Source of the DNA: Stutzerimonas stutzeri
Lineage (GTDB): Bacteria > Pseudomonadota > Gammaproteobacteria > Pseudomonadales > Pseudomonadaceae
Reading direction: 5' to 3'
DNA: 64,000 nt
Assembly: GCF_009789555.1 (NCBI RefSeq)
Contig: NZ_CP046902.1
Location: forward strand, 4,046,001-4,110,000
Shown here: positions 35,353 to 44,831 of the stretch, piece by piece
How the letters are laid out: the number at the start of each line of letters is the position of its first letter
Position numbering within the stretch: position 1 is the first letter of the stretch
Position numbers and translations under genes: made by a program
The notes under the pieces: model-generated
What the model saw: the letters and a program-made list of their open reading frames with translations, nothing else
What the model was told of the DNA's origin: nothing
The model's database searches: none

Positions 35353-35789
35353 ATCTTCTGTTCCGCACAAATGATTTCGGCAGAGCATACGGGTTTACCG
35401 TCGACACTGGCGCGGCAATCGAATTTCCAGATGCCACGCTTGGCGCTGATGAACGAGGCCTCGAGAATCAGCTGGTCGCCCGGCACCACCGGCTGGCGGA
35501 AGCGCAGCTTGTCCGATCCGACGAAGTAATAAAGCGTTCCGTCGGCGGGCTTCACGCCCATCATCTTGAACCCGAGCAACCCGGCCGCCTGCGCCATCGC
35601 TTCGATGATCAACACGCCCGGCATGATCGGATGCTGCGGGAAATGGCCGTTAAAGAACGGCTCGTTGATGGTGACGTTCTTGTAGGCGCGAACCCGCTTG
35701 GCATCCGTGTCCAGCTCCACCACCCGGTCTACCAGCAGAAAGGGGTAACGGTGGGGAAGGTATTCGCGAATCTCGTTGATATCCATCAT
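35349..35789 (-). CDS. fabZ: 3-hydroxyacyl-ACP dehydratase FabZ
   Basis: A 146-residue hot-dog-fold dehydratase of fatty acid elongation. It has EIREYLPHRYPFLLVDRVVELD (about 6-27) and the active-site segment NEPFFNGHFPQHPIMPGVLIIEAMAQAAGLL with catalytic His (about 50) and Glu (about 64). It starts at ATG 35789, or at the next ATG one codon on. Its position between lpxD and lpxA couples phospholipid and lipid A use of the shared hydroxyacyl-ACP pool. Confidence 0.97.
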   Translation of the reverse strand: MMDINEIREYLPHRYPFLLVDRVVELDTDAKRVRAYKNVTINEPFFNGHFPQHPIMPGVLIIEAMAQAAGLLGFKMMGVKPADGTLYYFVGSDKLRFRQPVVPGDQLILEASFISAKRGIWKFDCRASVDGKPVCSAEIICAEQKI

Positions 35790-35888
35790 ATGAAGAAAAA
35801 GCCCGTAAGGATTATGGGAGCCAGCACGGCAACAGGGCCGTGCAACCCGCTGGCGAACGCCTCTAGCAGGGGCAATCAGACGATAGGG

Positions 35889-36947
35889 TCAGGCATCAGA
35901 AGACGCATCGCCTTGCGGGGTCACGCAAGCCAGGCGTTTTTCCACTTGTTGCAGGCGGCGAGCCATGTCATCGAGATGACGAATTCGAGCGGCACTCTTG
36001 CGCCATTCCGCAGCCGTTTGCATCGCCGTCCCCGACGAATAGCTTCCCGGCTCGGTGATCGAGCGAGTGACCATGGTCATGCCGGTGATGAATACGTTGT
36101 CGCAGATTTCGATGTGCCCGACGAGCCCGACCCCTCCAGCCAACATGCAGTTGCGACCGATCTTGGTGCTGCCGGAGATCCCGGCGCAACCCGCAATGGC
36201 AGTGTTGTCGCCGATCTGGACGTTGTGGGCAATCATGATCTGGTTATCCAGCTTCACGCCGTTGCCGATCACCGTATCGGATATCGCACCGCGGTCGATG
36301 GTCGTGTTGGCGCCGATTTCGACGTCATCACCGATACGGACGCCGCCGAGCTGAGCGATCTTTTCCCAGTTCCCTTGCTCGTTGGCAAAGCCGAATCCTT
36401 CTCCGCCAATCACGGCGCCGGGCTGAATGACCACCCGCTCACCAATGATCACGTCATGACAGAGGGTGACCCGAGCGGCCAATCGACCTCCGGCGCCGAC
36501 GCGACTGCGCGCGCCTACGAGCGATTGCGCGCCGATCTCGACGTTGGGCCCGATCCACGCATCCGCCTCGATCACCGCCTGAGCACCGATACTCGCGCTC
36601 GGATCGATCACCGCGCGGGGGTCGATGACGGCGCTCGGATGGATACCGGCAAGCGCTGGCGGGCGCGTCTCGAACAGATGCGAGAGCCGCGCATAGGCCA
36701 GATAGGGATTGGCGACCACCAGCGCGACACCCGCATAGCCATCGGCATCCCCGGGCGTCAGCAGCACGGCTCCGGCCCGCGTCGAAGCGAGGAACTTCCG
36801 ATATTGCGCGTTGGCCAGGAAGCTCAGTTGCTCGGGGCCGGCGTCCTGCAGCGTGGCCAACCCCGACACCTGCTGCGCGGCGTCGCCACGCAGCTCGCCG
36901 CCCAGGCGCTCGGCCAGCTCGCCGAGCGTATAGACAACCCGGTTCAT
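35889..36947 (-). CDS. lpxD: UDP-3-O-(3-hydroxyacyl)glucosamine N-acyltransferase
   Basis: A 352-residue trimeric acyltransferase, third step of lipid A synthesis. The N-terminal uridine-binding domain (1 to about 100, YTLGELAERLGGELRGD) is followed by a left-handed beta-helix of hexapeptide repeats (about 105-300) with catalytic His in LDNQIMIAHNVQIGDNTAIAG. A C-terminal coiled helix follows. Its ATG shares one base with the ompH stop. Confidence 0.97.
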   Translation of the reverse strand: MNRVVYTLGELAERLGGELRGDAAQQVSGLATLQDAGPEQLSFLANAQYRKFLASTRAGAVLLTPGDADGYAGVALVVANPYLAYARLSHLFETRPPALAGIHPSAVIDPRAVIDPSASIGAQAVIEADAWIGPNVEIGAQSLVGARSRVGAGGRLAARVTLCHDVIIGERVVIQPGAVIGGEGFGFANEQGNWEKIAQLGGVRIGDDVEIGANTTIDRGAISDTVIGNGVKLDNQIMIAHNVQIGDNTAIAGCAGISGSTKIGRNCMLAGGVGLVGHIEICDNVFITGMTMVTRSITEPGSYSSGTAMQTAAEWRKSAARIRHLDDMARRLQQVEKRLACVTPQGDASSDA

Positions 36948-37450
36948 CAGCGCTGCTGATTCATGCGCTCGATGACCTGGCGCGTGATGTCGTATTGCGG
37001 CTTGACATCAACCACCGCACCGCGTTCGAGCACCAGGTCGTAGTCACCCTTCTTGATGACGTCTTCCACGGACTTGTCCAGCTTCGGCTTGAGCTGCTTG
37101 AGCATGTCACGATCGGCGGCCGCCTTGGATTCGTTCAGTTCCTTGGAGAGGAACTGGAAGTCCCGGGCCTTCTGCTTGAATTCAAGCTCGAGACGCTCAC
37201 GCTCGGCCTGCTGCATCTTGTCGCCGTCCTTGCCCAGGCGATCCTGAATACGCTTGGCGTCGCTCTCAAGCCCCTTGAGCTTCTCCAGCTGCGGTCCGAA
37301 TTTCTTCTCCGCATCGACCGAGTAACGCTTGGCAGCGTCCGATTCGAGCAGTGCCATCTGATAGTTCATTACCGCAATCTTCATTTCTGCGAATGCGGGG
37401 GTCGCCACGAGCGCTGCGGCAACAACAAGCAATTGGGTCAACTTACGCAC
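36947..37450 (-). CDS. ompH: OmpH/Skp-family periplasmic chaperone
   Basis: A 167-residue chaperone that holds unfolded outer-membrane proteins between the Sec and Bam machines. It has a signal peptide RKLTQLLVVAAALVATPAFA (residues 2-21), then MKIAVMNYQMALLESDAAKRY and long charged helices that form the tentacles of the trimer (about 55-125). The start is taken as GTG 37450 by match to P. aeruginosa MRKLTQ; GTG 37462 is an in-frame alternative, and neither has a strong ribosome site. It lies between bamA and lpxD. Confidence 0.94.
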   Translation of the reverse strand: MRKLTQLLVVAAALVATPAFAEMKIAVMNYQMALLESDAAKRYSVDAEKKFGPQLEKLKGLESDAKRIQDRLGKDGDKMQQAERERLELEFKQKARDFQFLSKELNESKAAADRDMLKQLKPKLDKSVEDVIKKGDYDLVLERGAVVDVKPQYDITRQVIERMNQQR

Positions 37451-37497
37451 GGTATATACCACTCTTCAGGAAAGCGCTGGAGCGTCGCTCCAGGTGA

Positions 37498-39849
37498 TTA
37501 AAAGGTTTGGCCCAGCGAGAACTGGAAGACCTGGGTATCGGCATCGTCCGGCTTCATCACCGGCATCGCCAGACTGAAACTCAAAGGCCCCATGGCGGTG
37601 ATCCAGGTCAAACCGACGCCGACCGAGCTGGCCATGTCGCCGAAATCGATGTCGCTGCACTTGGTCGAGCCCGAGGGACAGTTGGTATCGTAGACGTTAC
37701 CGACATCCCAGAACACCGAGGTGCGCAGCGATCGCTGGTCCTTGACGAACGGCATTGGGAAGAGCACTTCCACGCCGCCCTGAATCAGTACGTTACCACC
37801 GAAGGGAAGCTCATCGTCGTCCGGATCTTTGATAGTACCTGGGTTCGAACCGTCACTCGGCGTGCTGCGAGGACCTAGGCTGCTGTCTTCGAAGCCGCGA
37901 ACCGAGTTGAAGCCACCAGCATAGTAATGCTCATAGAAAGGCAGGCGCGAGGTAGAGCCGTAGGCATCGCCGTAGCCGAGTTGGGTATGCAGGCGCATGG
38001 TGTACGTCTTGGTCACCGGCACGAACAGCTGCGCGTTGTAGTCGAGCTTGTAGAACGACAGGTCGCTGCCCGGAATGGTGGTTTCCAGCGAAAGGCTCTG
38101 CGAATGCCCCCGGGTCGCCAGCACGCCACGGTTCAACGTGGATTCGGACCAGCCCACCGATGCCTTGAAGTTGAGGTAGCTGTCGCCCTCCTCTTCAATG
38201 AAATCGAAAATCTCGTCGACCGTATAGCGGCCGCTATCGATGGTGTCCTGCTGTGCGGACAGACCGAACGAAAGCCGTGAGGTCTCGCTGATCGGGTAGC
38301 CGATGTTCACACCGGCGCCAAGGCTGTCGACCGAGTAGCTGGACACATCGTAGTCCAGTTCGTCGTAGTCGGTGGTGCGGTAGAAGGCGTTGTAGCCGAG
38401 GCTGACGCCGTCTTCGGTCCAGTAGGGATCGACGAAACCGAAGTTGTAGCGCGACTGGTATTCGCTGCGCGTCAGCCCCAGGCTGACGCGGTTGCCGGTG
38501 CCCAGGAAGTTGTTCTGGCTGATCGAGCCGCCGAGAATCAGGCCGGCGTTCTGAGCGAAGCCGATGCTCGCCATGATCGAGCCGGATGGCTGCTCTTCGA
38601 CGCTGTAGTTCACGTCGATCTGGTCGTCGGTGCCTGGCACCTGCGGGGTCTCGACGTTCACCTCCTTGAAGAAGCCCAGCCGCTCGAGACGTGTCTTGGA
38701 CTGGTCGATCAGGTAGGTCGAGGCCCAGCCGCCTTCCATCTGGCGCATTTCGCGACGCAGTACTTCGTCTTCGGTCTTGGTGTTGCCACGGAAGTTGATG
38801 CGGTTGACGTAAGCGCGCTTGCCCGGATCGACCACGAATGTGATGGAAACGGTGTTGTCTTCGTCATTGGCTTCCGGCACGCCATTGACGTTGGCGAAGG
38901 TGTAGCCCTCGTTCCCCAAGCGGCGGGTTATGAGCTCCGAGGTGGTGGTCATGACCTTACGCGAAAAAACCTGCCCTTCCTTTGCCAACAGCAAGGATTG
39001 CAGTTCTTCCTGCGGCACTTTCAGGTCGCCGCTCAGCTTGACATCGCTGACGGTGTAACGATCGCCTTCGGCAATGTTGACCGTGACGTAGACGTCTTTC
39101 TTGTCCGGCGTAATGGACACCTGGGTGGAGGTGATATCCATGTTGATGTAGCCGCGGTCCAGATAATAGGACCGCAGGCGCTCGAGGTCGCCGGACAGCT
39201 TTTCCCGAGCGTATTTGTCATCGTTGCGGAAGAACGAGAGCCAGTTGCTGGTCTTGAGTTCGAACAGGTCGGTGAGATCTTCGTCCGGGAAGACCGAGTT
39301 GCCGACGACGTTGATGTGCTTGATCGAGGCAACGGAGCCTTCGTTGATATTGATCTTCAGCGCGACGCGGTTACGCGGCTGCGGCACCACTTCCGTTTCG
39401 ATGGTTGCCGAGTAGCGGCCCTGCGCCACGTACTGGCGCTGCAGCTCGTTGCGCACGCCCTCCAGTGTGGCGCGCTGGAAGATTTCGCCTTCGGCAAGGC
39501 CCGACTGTTGCAGGCCGGACAACAGGTCTTCGGTCTTGATCGCTTTGTTGCCGTCGATTTCGATACCGGAGATCGACGGGCGCTCGACCACGTTGATCAC
39601 CAGCACGTCACCCTCGCGGCCGAGCTGGATGTCTTCGAAAAAACCGGTACGGAACAGCGCACGGGTTGCGTCTACCAGACGACTGTCATCGGCAGCCTGC
39701 CCGACGTTCAACGGCAAGGCGCCAAAGACGCTGCCCGCGGAGACGCGCTGCAGGCCATTGACACGTATATCGGAGATGGTGAAGGACTCGGCGTGAACTT
39801 CGGCAATCATCAGTGCGGAAATTACCGCAGGTAGCAGCAGACGTTTCAT
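37498..39849 (-). CDS. bamA: Outer membrane protein assembly factor BamA
   Basis: A 783-residue Omp85 protein that inserts beta-barrels into the outer membrane. The signal peptide ends VHA (about residue 20). Five POTRA domains fill about 21-420. The 16-strand barrel holds the conserved loop-6 motif FNSVRGFEDSSLGPR (VRGF about 650) and ends in QFSLGQTF with a terminal Phe. ATG 39849 has AAAGGA upstream; a start six codons earlier is less supported. It is downstream of rseP. Confidence 0.98.
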   Translation of the reverse strand: MKRLLLPAVISALMIAEVHAESFTISDIRVNGLQRVSAGSVFGALPLNVGQAADDSRLVDATRALFRTGFFEDIQLGREGDVLVINVVERPSISGIEIDGNKAIKTEDLLSGLQQSGLAEGEIFQRATLEGVRNELQRQYVAQGRYSATIETEVVPQPRNRVALKININEGSVASIKHINVVGNSVFPDEDLTDLFELKTSNWLSFFRNDDKYAREKLSGDLERLRSYYLDRGYINMDITSTQVSITPDKKDVYVTVNIAEGDRYTVSDVKLSGDLKVPQEELQSLLLAKEGQVFSRKVMTTTSELITRRLGNEGYTFANVNGVPEANDEDNTVSITFVVDPGKRAYVNRINFRGNTKTEDEVLRREMRQMEGGWASTYLIDQSKTRLERLGFFKEVNVETPQVPGTDDQIDVNYSVEEQPSGSIMASIGFAQNAGLILGGSISQNNFLGTGNRVSLGLTRSEYQSRYNFGFVDPYWTEDGVSLGYNAFYRTTDYDELDYDVSSYSVDSLGAGVNIGYPISETSRLSFGLSAQQDTIDSGRYTVDEIFDFIEEEGDSYLNFKASVGWSESTLNRGVLATRGHSQSLSLETTIPGSDLSFYKLDYNAQLFVPVTKTYTMRLHTQLGYGDAYGSTSRLPFYEHYYAGGFNSVRGFEDSSLGPRSTPSDGSNPGTIKDPDDDELPFGGNVLIQGGVEVLFPMPFVKDQRSLRTSVFWDVGNVYDTNCPSGSTKCSDIDFGDMASSVGVGLTWITAMGPLSFSLAMPVMKPDDADTQVFQFSLGQTF

Positions 39850-39918
39850 GAAGTCCTTTCTTTTCAAACCTGATAACTGGACCTGCGCTTAGCGCGGCGA
39901 CATCAAGGTATATGGCGA

Positions 39919-41268
39919 TTAAAGGCGGCCAAGGTCGTTGACCAACGCAAGCAGCATCACCCCAACAACCAGGCTGATACCGATCTGTACTCCCCAGCCT
40001 TGGACCCTGTCCGACAAAGGACGTCCACGGACCCACTCGACCAGATAGAAGAGCAGATGCCCACCATCCAGAACCGGGATAGGCAATAGATTGAGTACTC
40101 CAAGACTAATGCTCAGGTAGGCGAGGAAGTTGAGAAAGTCGCCCACGCCGGACTGTGCAGAAGCGCCCGCCACTTTAGCAATGGTTATCGGACCGCTCAA
40201 GTTTTTTACCGAGAGCTCGCCGAACACCATTTTCTTCAGCGAATCGAGCGTCAGCACACTCATCGTCCAGGTCCGACGGAGCCCTTCGCCAATCGCCTCG
40301 AACGGCCCATGGCTGACGTTTCGAAGCATTTCTGCAGGCCACTCTCCGGGCGCAACCCCGGCCCCCAGGTAGCCACGACGACTGTCCGCCTCGCCGCGCT
40401 CGGCCAGCGTCAGCGGCAGCACTACACGCTGCCCGTCACGCTCGATTTCCAGTTGCACGGACTGACCGCTCAGCGGCTGGACGCGATCGATGACGTCCTG
40501 CCATTCGTTCAGCGGCTCGCCGTCGAGACTGATCAGCCGATCTCCAAGACGCACCCCTGCCGCCTGGGCAGGCCCCTCGGGGTCCAGCTGGGCGACGACC
40601 GGGACGATTTCGGGGCGCCAGGGCCGAATGCCCAGCGAGCCGATGGGGTCCGGCTCCTCGACGCCCTTGAGCCAGTCATTGAGTTCTAGCTGCAACCGCT
40701 GCGCTTGATCGCCGTCCGCCTGCACGCGCATCTCGAGCGTACCGCTTTCGCCAAGCCGACGGATCAATTGAAGATTGACGTCTGCCCAGCCAGTGGTGGG
40801 CTTGCCATTGATTTCCAGGATTTCCTGCCCGGCCATGAGTCCGGCACGTTCAGCAAGACTTCCCGCTTCGACGGCGCCGACAACCGGCCGAATCTGCTCG
40901 GTGCCGAGCATCGCCAGCGCCCAGAAAAACACCAGGGCAAGCAGGAAGTTGGCCAGTGGCCCGGCGGATACAATGGCGAAGCGCTGCTTCACCGTCTTGC
41001 GATTGAACGCCTGGTCCCACAGGGCGGGCGGAACGTCGCCCTCGCGCTCATCGAGCATCTTCACGTAACCGCCCAGAGGAATCGCCGCCACGACGAATTC
41101 GGTGCCCTGCCGATCATGCCAGCGCAACAGGGGCCGGCCGAAGCCTACCGAGAAACGCAGCACCTTGACCCCGCAACGACGCGCGACCCAGAAGTGCCCG
41201 TACTCGTGGAAGGTTACCAACACACCCAGCGCCACCAGGGTGCCCATGATCATGTACAGCGCGCCCAT
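39919..41268 (-). CDS. rseP: Site-2 intramembrane protease RseP
   Basis: A 449-residue inner-membrane zinc protease that cleaves the anti-sigma factor (MucA/RseA) to release AlgU/RpoE envelope stress responses. The zinc motif HEYGH is at residues 21-25 and the second ligand motif NLLPIPVLDGGH about 391-402. Two PDZ domains lie between (about 115-185 and 205-290). The operon with bamA, which that stress response supports, is conserved. Confidence 0.97.
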   Translation of the reverse strand: MGALYMIMGTLVALGVLVTFHEYGHFWVARRCGVKVLRFSVGFGRPLLRWHDRQGTEFVVAAIPLGGYVKMLDEREGDVPPALWDQAFNRKTVKQRFAIVSAGPLANFLLALVFFWALAMLGTEQIRPVVGAVEAGSLAERAGLMAGQEILEINGKPTTGWADVNLQLIRRLGESGTLEMRVQADGDQAQRLQLELNDWLKGVEEPDPIGSLGIRPWRPEIVPVVAQLDPEGPAQAAGVRLGDRLISLDGEPLNEWQDVIDRVQPLSGQSVQLEIERDGQRVVLPLTLAERGEADSRRGYLGAGVAPGEWPAEMLRNVSHGPFEAIGEGLRRTWTMSVLTLDSLKKMVFGELSVKNLSGPITIAKVAGASAQSGVGDFLNFLAYLSISLGVLNLLPIPVLDGGHLLFYLVEWVRGRPLSDRVQGWGVQIGISLVVGVMLLALVNDLGRL

Positions 41269-41358
41269 ATATTCCTCTGCCCGAAAGGCCTGTTTGGAAG
41301 CCGCCGGCTTCGGCGAACTCGTAGCCCTTACCGCCCCGCTGGCCCGGAGCCTCAGTCG

Positions 41359-42549
41359 TTAGCGATCGCGATCGTGCAACCAGCGCGAAGCCAATGCGCG
41401 AGCCTGCGCGTCGGCCGCAAGTACATCGGCCAGGCAACGCGCCGGAACCGATGCTTCCAGATCGAGAACGTCCTCGATGATACTCGCGATCTCGGTGAAG
41501 CGAATGCGTCCGCCCAGAAACGCTTCAACCGCCACCTCGTTCGCCGCATTGAGCATCGCCGGCGCTGTCCCGCCGTCCTGGGCAGCCTGCCGAGCGATGC
41601 GAAGACAGGGAAAGCGTTGCTGATCCGGCGCCTCGAAATCCAGACGCCCGGTCTGCAGCAGGTCCAGCGCCGATACACCCGAGTCGATTCGCTCCGGCCA
41701 GGCCAACGCATGGGCGATCGGGGTACGCATGTCCGGGTTCCCGAGCTGCGCCAGCACCGAACCGTCGATGTAGTCGACCATGGAGTGAATGACGCTTTGC
41801 GGGTGAATGACCACCTCCACCTGTTCAGGGCGCGCATCGAACAACCAGCACGCCTCGATGAGTTCGAGCCCCTTGTTCATCATGCTGGCCGAGTCGACGG
41901 AAATCTTGCGTCCCATGGACCAGTTCGGATGCGCGCATGCCTGATCGGCAGAGACGGCTGAAAGCTGCTCCAGCGGCAATTGGCGAAACGGACCACCGGA
42001 TGCAGTCAGCAGGATCCGCCGCACCCCGACACTGCCAAGCCCTTTCGAATAGTTGCCAGGCAGGCATTGGAAAATCGCGTTGTGCTCGCTGTCGATGGGC
42101 AACAACACCGCCTCGCTATCGCGCAGCGCCTGCATGAACAAGGCGCCGGACATGACCAGCACCTCCTTGTTGGCCAGCAGCACCCGCTTGCTGGCCTGAA
42201 CGGCCGCCAGCGTGGGCCGCAAGCCGGCAGCGCCGACAATCGCGGCCATCACCACATCGACCTCTGGGTGCGCCGCGACCTCGTTCAACCCGCCCTCGCC
42301 CACCAGCACGCGGGTCTTGATGCCGTCCGAGTCCAGTTGATCCTGAAGCTCCCGCGCCCTGGCGCTGTCATCGACCACCGCGTAGCGCGGACGATGCAGC
42401 CGGCACAGGCCGCGCAGCTCGGCAATCCGGCTGAATGCAGTGAGCGCGAAGGCCTGGTAGCGCTCCGGATGACGAGCGATGACATCCAGGGTGCTCAGGC
42501 CGATCGATCCCGTCGCGCCGAGCACGGTGACTTGCAACGGTCCGCTCAC
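41359..42549 (-). CDS. dxr: 1-deoxy-D-xylulose 5-phosphate reductoisomerase
   Basis: A 396-residue NADPH-dependent enzyme that commits carbon to the MEP isoprenoid pathway. It shows the nucleotide loop VTVLGATGSIGLSTLDVIARHPERY (about 7-31), LLANKEVLVMSGALF, LLPIDSEHNAIFQCL (Asp-Ser-Glu metal site, about 150), NWSMGRKISVDSASMMNKGLELIEA and VIHPQSVIHSMVDY. It starts at GTG 42549, which overlaps the cdsA stop (GTGA); the open frame farther upstream overlaps cdsA. Confidence 0.97.
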   Translation of the reverse strand: MSGPLQVTVLGATGSIGLSTLDVIARHPERYQAFALTAFSRIAELRGLCRLHRPRYAVVDDSARARELQDQLDSDGIKTRVLVGEGGLNEVAAHPEVDVVMAAIVGAAGLRPTLAAVQASKRVLLANKEVLVMSGALFMQALRDSEAVLLPIDSEHNAIFQCLPGNYSKGLGSVGVRRILLTASGGPFRQLPLEQLSAVSADQACAHPNWSMGRKISVDSASMMNKGLELIEACWLFDARPEQVEVVIHPQSVIHSMVDYIDGSVLAQLGNPDMRTPIAHALAWPERIDSGVSALDLLQTGRLDFEAPDQQRFPCLRIARQAAQDGGTAPAMLNAANEVAVEAFLGGRIRFTEIASIIEDVLDLEASVPARCLADVLAADAQARALASRWLHDRDR

Positions 42550-43361
42550 CAGGCACCCCAACCCGCCAGCCACAGCAGAACGGTGAACACCGGCACTGCA
42601 GCGGTGAGGCTGTCGATACGATCCATCACGCCGCCGTGGCCAGGCAGCAATTGGCTGCTGTCCTTGATACCGGAACTGCGCTTGAACATGCTCTCGGTCA
42701 GGTCGCCCACCACGGAAATCACCACGACCACCGCTGCGCCGAGCAGGCCGAGCACCAGGACCCGTGGCGACCAGCCCTGGTAAAGCCCCACGCCGAGTGT
42801 AATCAGCAGACTGGTGATGAGCCCGCCTATCAGGCCTTCCCAACTTTTGCCGGGACTGACCTGCGGAGCGAGCTTACGGCGACCCAGCGCCTTGCCGGAA
42901 AAATAGGCACCGATGTCGGCCGCCCACACCAGCACCATGACCGCCACGATCAGCCAGTTTCCTTGTGGCCACTGCTTGAGCACCACGAGCGCCTGCCACG
43001 CCGGAAGCAGAATCATCAGGCCGATCATCAGGCTGCCCACCCGACCGCCCCAGTGGCGCTGACTGGCCGGATAGCTCAGCACCAGCGCCGTGGCGACCAG
43101 CCACCAGACGACACTGAGTGCAAGCAGCCAGGGCGTAATGGCCGGCAGCCGGTACAGCAGCATCAACAGCAACGAGACGATGACCGCATAGCCGATCCGC
43201 GCCCCCTGGCCGGAAAAGCCCGCCAGGCGCGCCCATTCCCAGGCCCCCAGGACCACCACAACCCCGATGAACAGGGCGAATGCGAGACCTTCGAGGAGAA
43301 AGAAGCCAATCAGTGCGATCGGCAGCAGGATGGCGGCGGTAATGATGCGTTGCTTCAGCAT
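42546..43361 (-). CDS. cdsA: Phosphatidate cytidylyltransferase
   Basis: A 271-residue multi-helix membrane enzyme that makes CDP-diacylglycerol from phosphatidate and CTP. It has the family signature SVVGDLTESMFKRSSGIKDSSQLLPGHGGVMDRIDSL near residues 215-252, plus about eight membrane helices. It overlaps the uppS stop by 7 bp and runs into dxr with a GTGA overlap. Confidence 0.96.
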   Translation of the reverse strand: MLKQRIITAAILLPIALIGFFLLEGLAFALFIGVVVVLGAWEWARLAGFSGQGARIGYAVIVSLLLMLLYRLPAITPWLLALSVVWWLVATALVLSYPASQRHWGGRVGSLMIGLMILLPAWQALVVLKQWPQGNWLIVAVMVLVWAADIGAYFSGKALGRRKLAPQVSPGKSWEGLIGGLITSLLITLGVGLYQGWSPRVLVLGLLGAAVVVVISVVGDLTESMFKRSSGIKDSSQLLPGHGGVMDRIDSLTAAVPVFTVLLWLAGWGAW

Positions 43362-44116
43362 TCTGCACGAACCTCTGTCTCGACCTGATCGCCGGTCTTA
43401 CCGAAACGCCGCTGCCGCTTGGCAAAGTCGGCTAGCGCGGCGCGCATGGCATCGTGCTTGAAATCCGGCCAGAACAGGTCGGAAAAATACAACTCGGAGT
43501 AAGCCAGCTGCCACAGCAGGAAGTTGCTGATGCGCCGCTCACCGCCAGTGCGAATGCAGAGATCTGGCAGCGGCATATCGCCAGTGGCGAGGAAGCTCTG
43601 GAAGACGGCCGGCGTCACCTCGTCCGGATCGAGGCGACCCTCCTGGGCTTCACGCGCCATGCGCTGCGCGGCTTGAAGGATGTCCCATTGGCCACCGTAG
43701 TTGGCGGCAACCTGGAGCACGAACCGACCAGGCCCGGAGGTCATCTCCTCGGCCTCGAGCATTGCCGTTTGCAACTCGGGATGAAAACGCGAGCGATCGC
43801 CAATGATCCGCAGGCTGATGCCGTTTTCATTGAGCTTGCGCGCCTCGCGGCGCAGCGCAGTCAGGAACAACTCCATCAGCGCACCGACCTCCTCGGCCGG
43901 CCGCTGCCAGTTCTCGCTGGAAAAGGCGAACAACGTCAGCACCTCGACACCCGCCTCGGCACACACCTCGATGACGGCTCGCACTGCATCGACACCGGCC
44001 TTGTGCCCAGCCACGCCTGGCAGCAGGCGCCGCTTTGCCCAGCGATTGTTGCCATCCATGATGACTGCGACATGACGGGGTACATTCCGCCCGGCCATCT
44101 GCCTGACCTTTTCCAT
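43355..44116 (-). CDS. uppS: Undecaprenyl-diphosphate synthase (di-trans,poly-cis)
   Basis: A 253-residue cis-prenyltransferase that makes the C55 carrier for peptidoglycan and O-antigen. It shows VPRHVAVIMDGNNRWAKRRLLPGVAGHKAG (Asp about 21), LTLFAFSSENWQRP (about 61-74) and PDLCIRTGGERRISNFLLWQLAYSELYF. It starts at ATG 44116. It is separated from frr by 157 bp that contain a short perfect hairpin. Confidence 0.97.
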   Translation of the reverse strand: MEKVRQMAGRNVPRHVAVIMDGNNRWAKRRLLPGVAGHKAGVDAVRAVIEVCAEAGVEVLTLFAFSSENWQRPAEEVGALMELFLTALRREARKLNENGISLRIIGDRSRFHPELQTAMLEAEEMTSGPGRFVLQVAANYGGQWDILQAAQRMAREAQEGRLDPDEVTPAVFQSFLATGDMPLPDLCIRTGGERRISNFLLWQLAYSELYFSDLFWPDFKHDAMRAALADFAKRQRRFGKTGDQVETEVRAEC

Positions 44117-44161
44117 GAAACGACTCTACCTGCGCTCAATCACGCTGCGAACAATGGGAGA

Positions 44162-44178
44162 AATTGCCGGCGGCAATT
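44162..44178. repeat. Short hairpin between frr and uppS
   Basis: AATTGCC and GGCAATT with a 3-base loop form a perfect 7-bp stem, 46 bp upstream of the uppS start. There is no T-run. Possible mRNA processing or stability element between the translation genes and the lipid genes. Confidence 0.35.
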
Positions 44179-44273
44179 CCCGGGGATACGACTGGTTAGC
44201 CCCTCGCGCATCGGCCCGACAGGAGCGGCGCGCTCCGACGTGAGCAGTACGGACGACGTCCGGTACAGCACCA

Positions 44274-44831
44274 TCAAACGGCCATCAGGTCGGTTTCCTT
44301 GCCTTCAAGCGCCTTGTCGATTTCCGCAACGTACTTGTCGGTCAGCTTTTGAACGTCATCCTGGCCGCGGCGTTCCTCGTCTTCGCTGATTTCCTTTTCC
44401 TTGACCAGGTCCTTGAGTTGCGCAATCGCGTCACGACGGATGTTACGCACCGCGACACGGGCGTTTTCAGCCTCGGCACGCGCCTGCTTGGTGTAGCCCT
44501 TGCGGGTTTCTTCGGTAAGCGCCGGCATCGGCACGCGGATGGTGGTGCCGGCAGTGGCTGGGTTCAATCCCAGATCGGACGTCATGATGGCCTTTTCAAC
44601 GGCCTGGATCATGCCCTTGTCGAACACGGTCAACGCCAGGGTGCGCGAGTCTTCGGCCACCACGTTGGCAATCTGGCGCAGCGGCGTGTCGCTGCCGTAA
44701 TAAGACACCATCACGCCATCGAGGATGCTCGGATGAGCACGGCCGGTGCGGATCTTGGCGAACGCGTGCCCCAGCGATTCCAGGGTTTTCTTCATGCGTT
44801 CCTGGGCGTCTTGCTTGATCTCGTTGATCAT
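44274..44831 (-). CDS. frr: Ribosome recycling factor
   Basis: A 185-residue factor that, with EF-G, splits the post-termination ribosome. It has the two-domain tRNA-like shape and the conserved IRTGRAHPSILDGVMVSYYGSDTPLRQIANV (about 28-58), RVPMPALTEETRKGYTKQARAEAENARVAVRNIRRDA and the C-terminal helix. It overlaps the pyrH stop by 4 bp. Confidence 0.98.
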   Translation of the reverse strand: MINEIKQDAQERMKKTLESLGHAFAKIRTGRAHPSILDGVMVSYYGSDTPLRQIANVVAEDSRTLALTVFDKGMIQAVEKAIMTSDLGLNPATAGTTIRVPMPALTEETRKGYTKQARAEAENARVAVRNIRRDAIAQLKDLVKEKEISEDEERRGQDDVQKLTDKYVAEIDKALEGKETDLMAV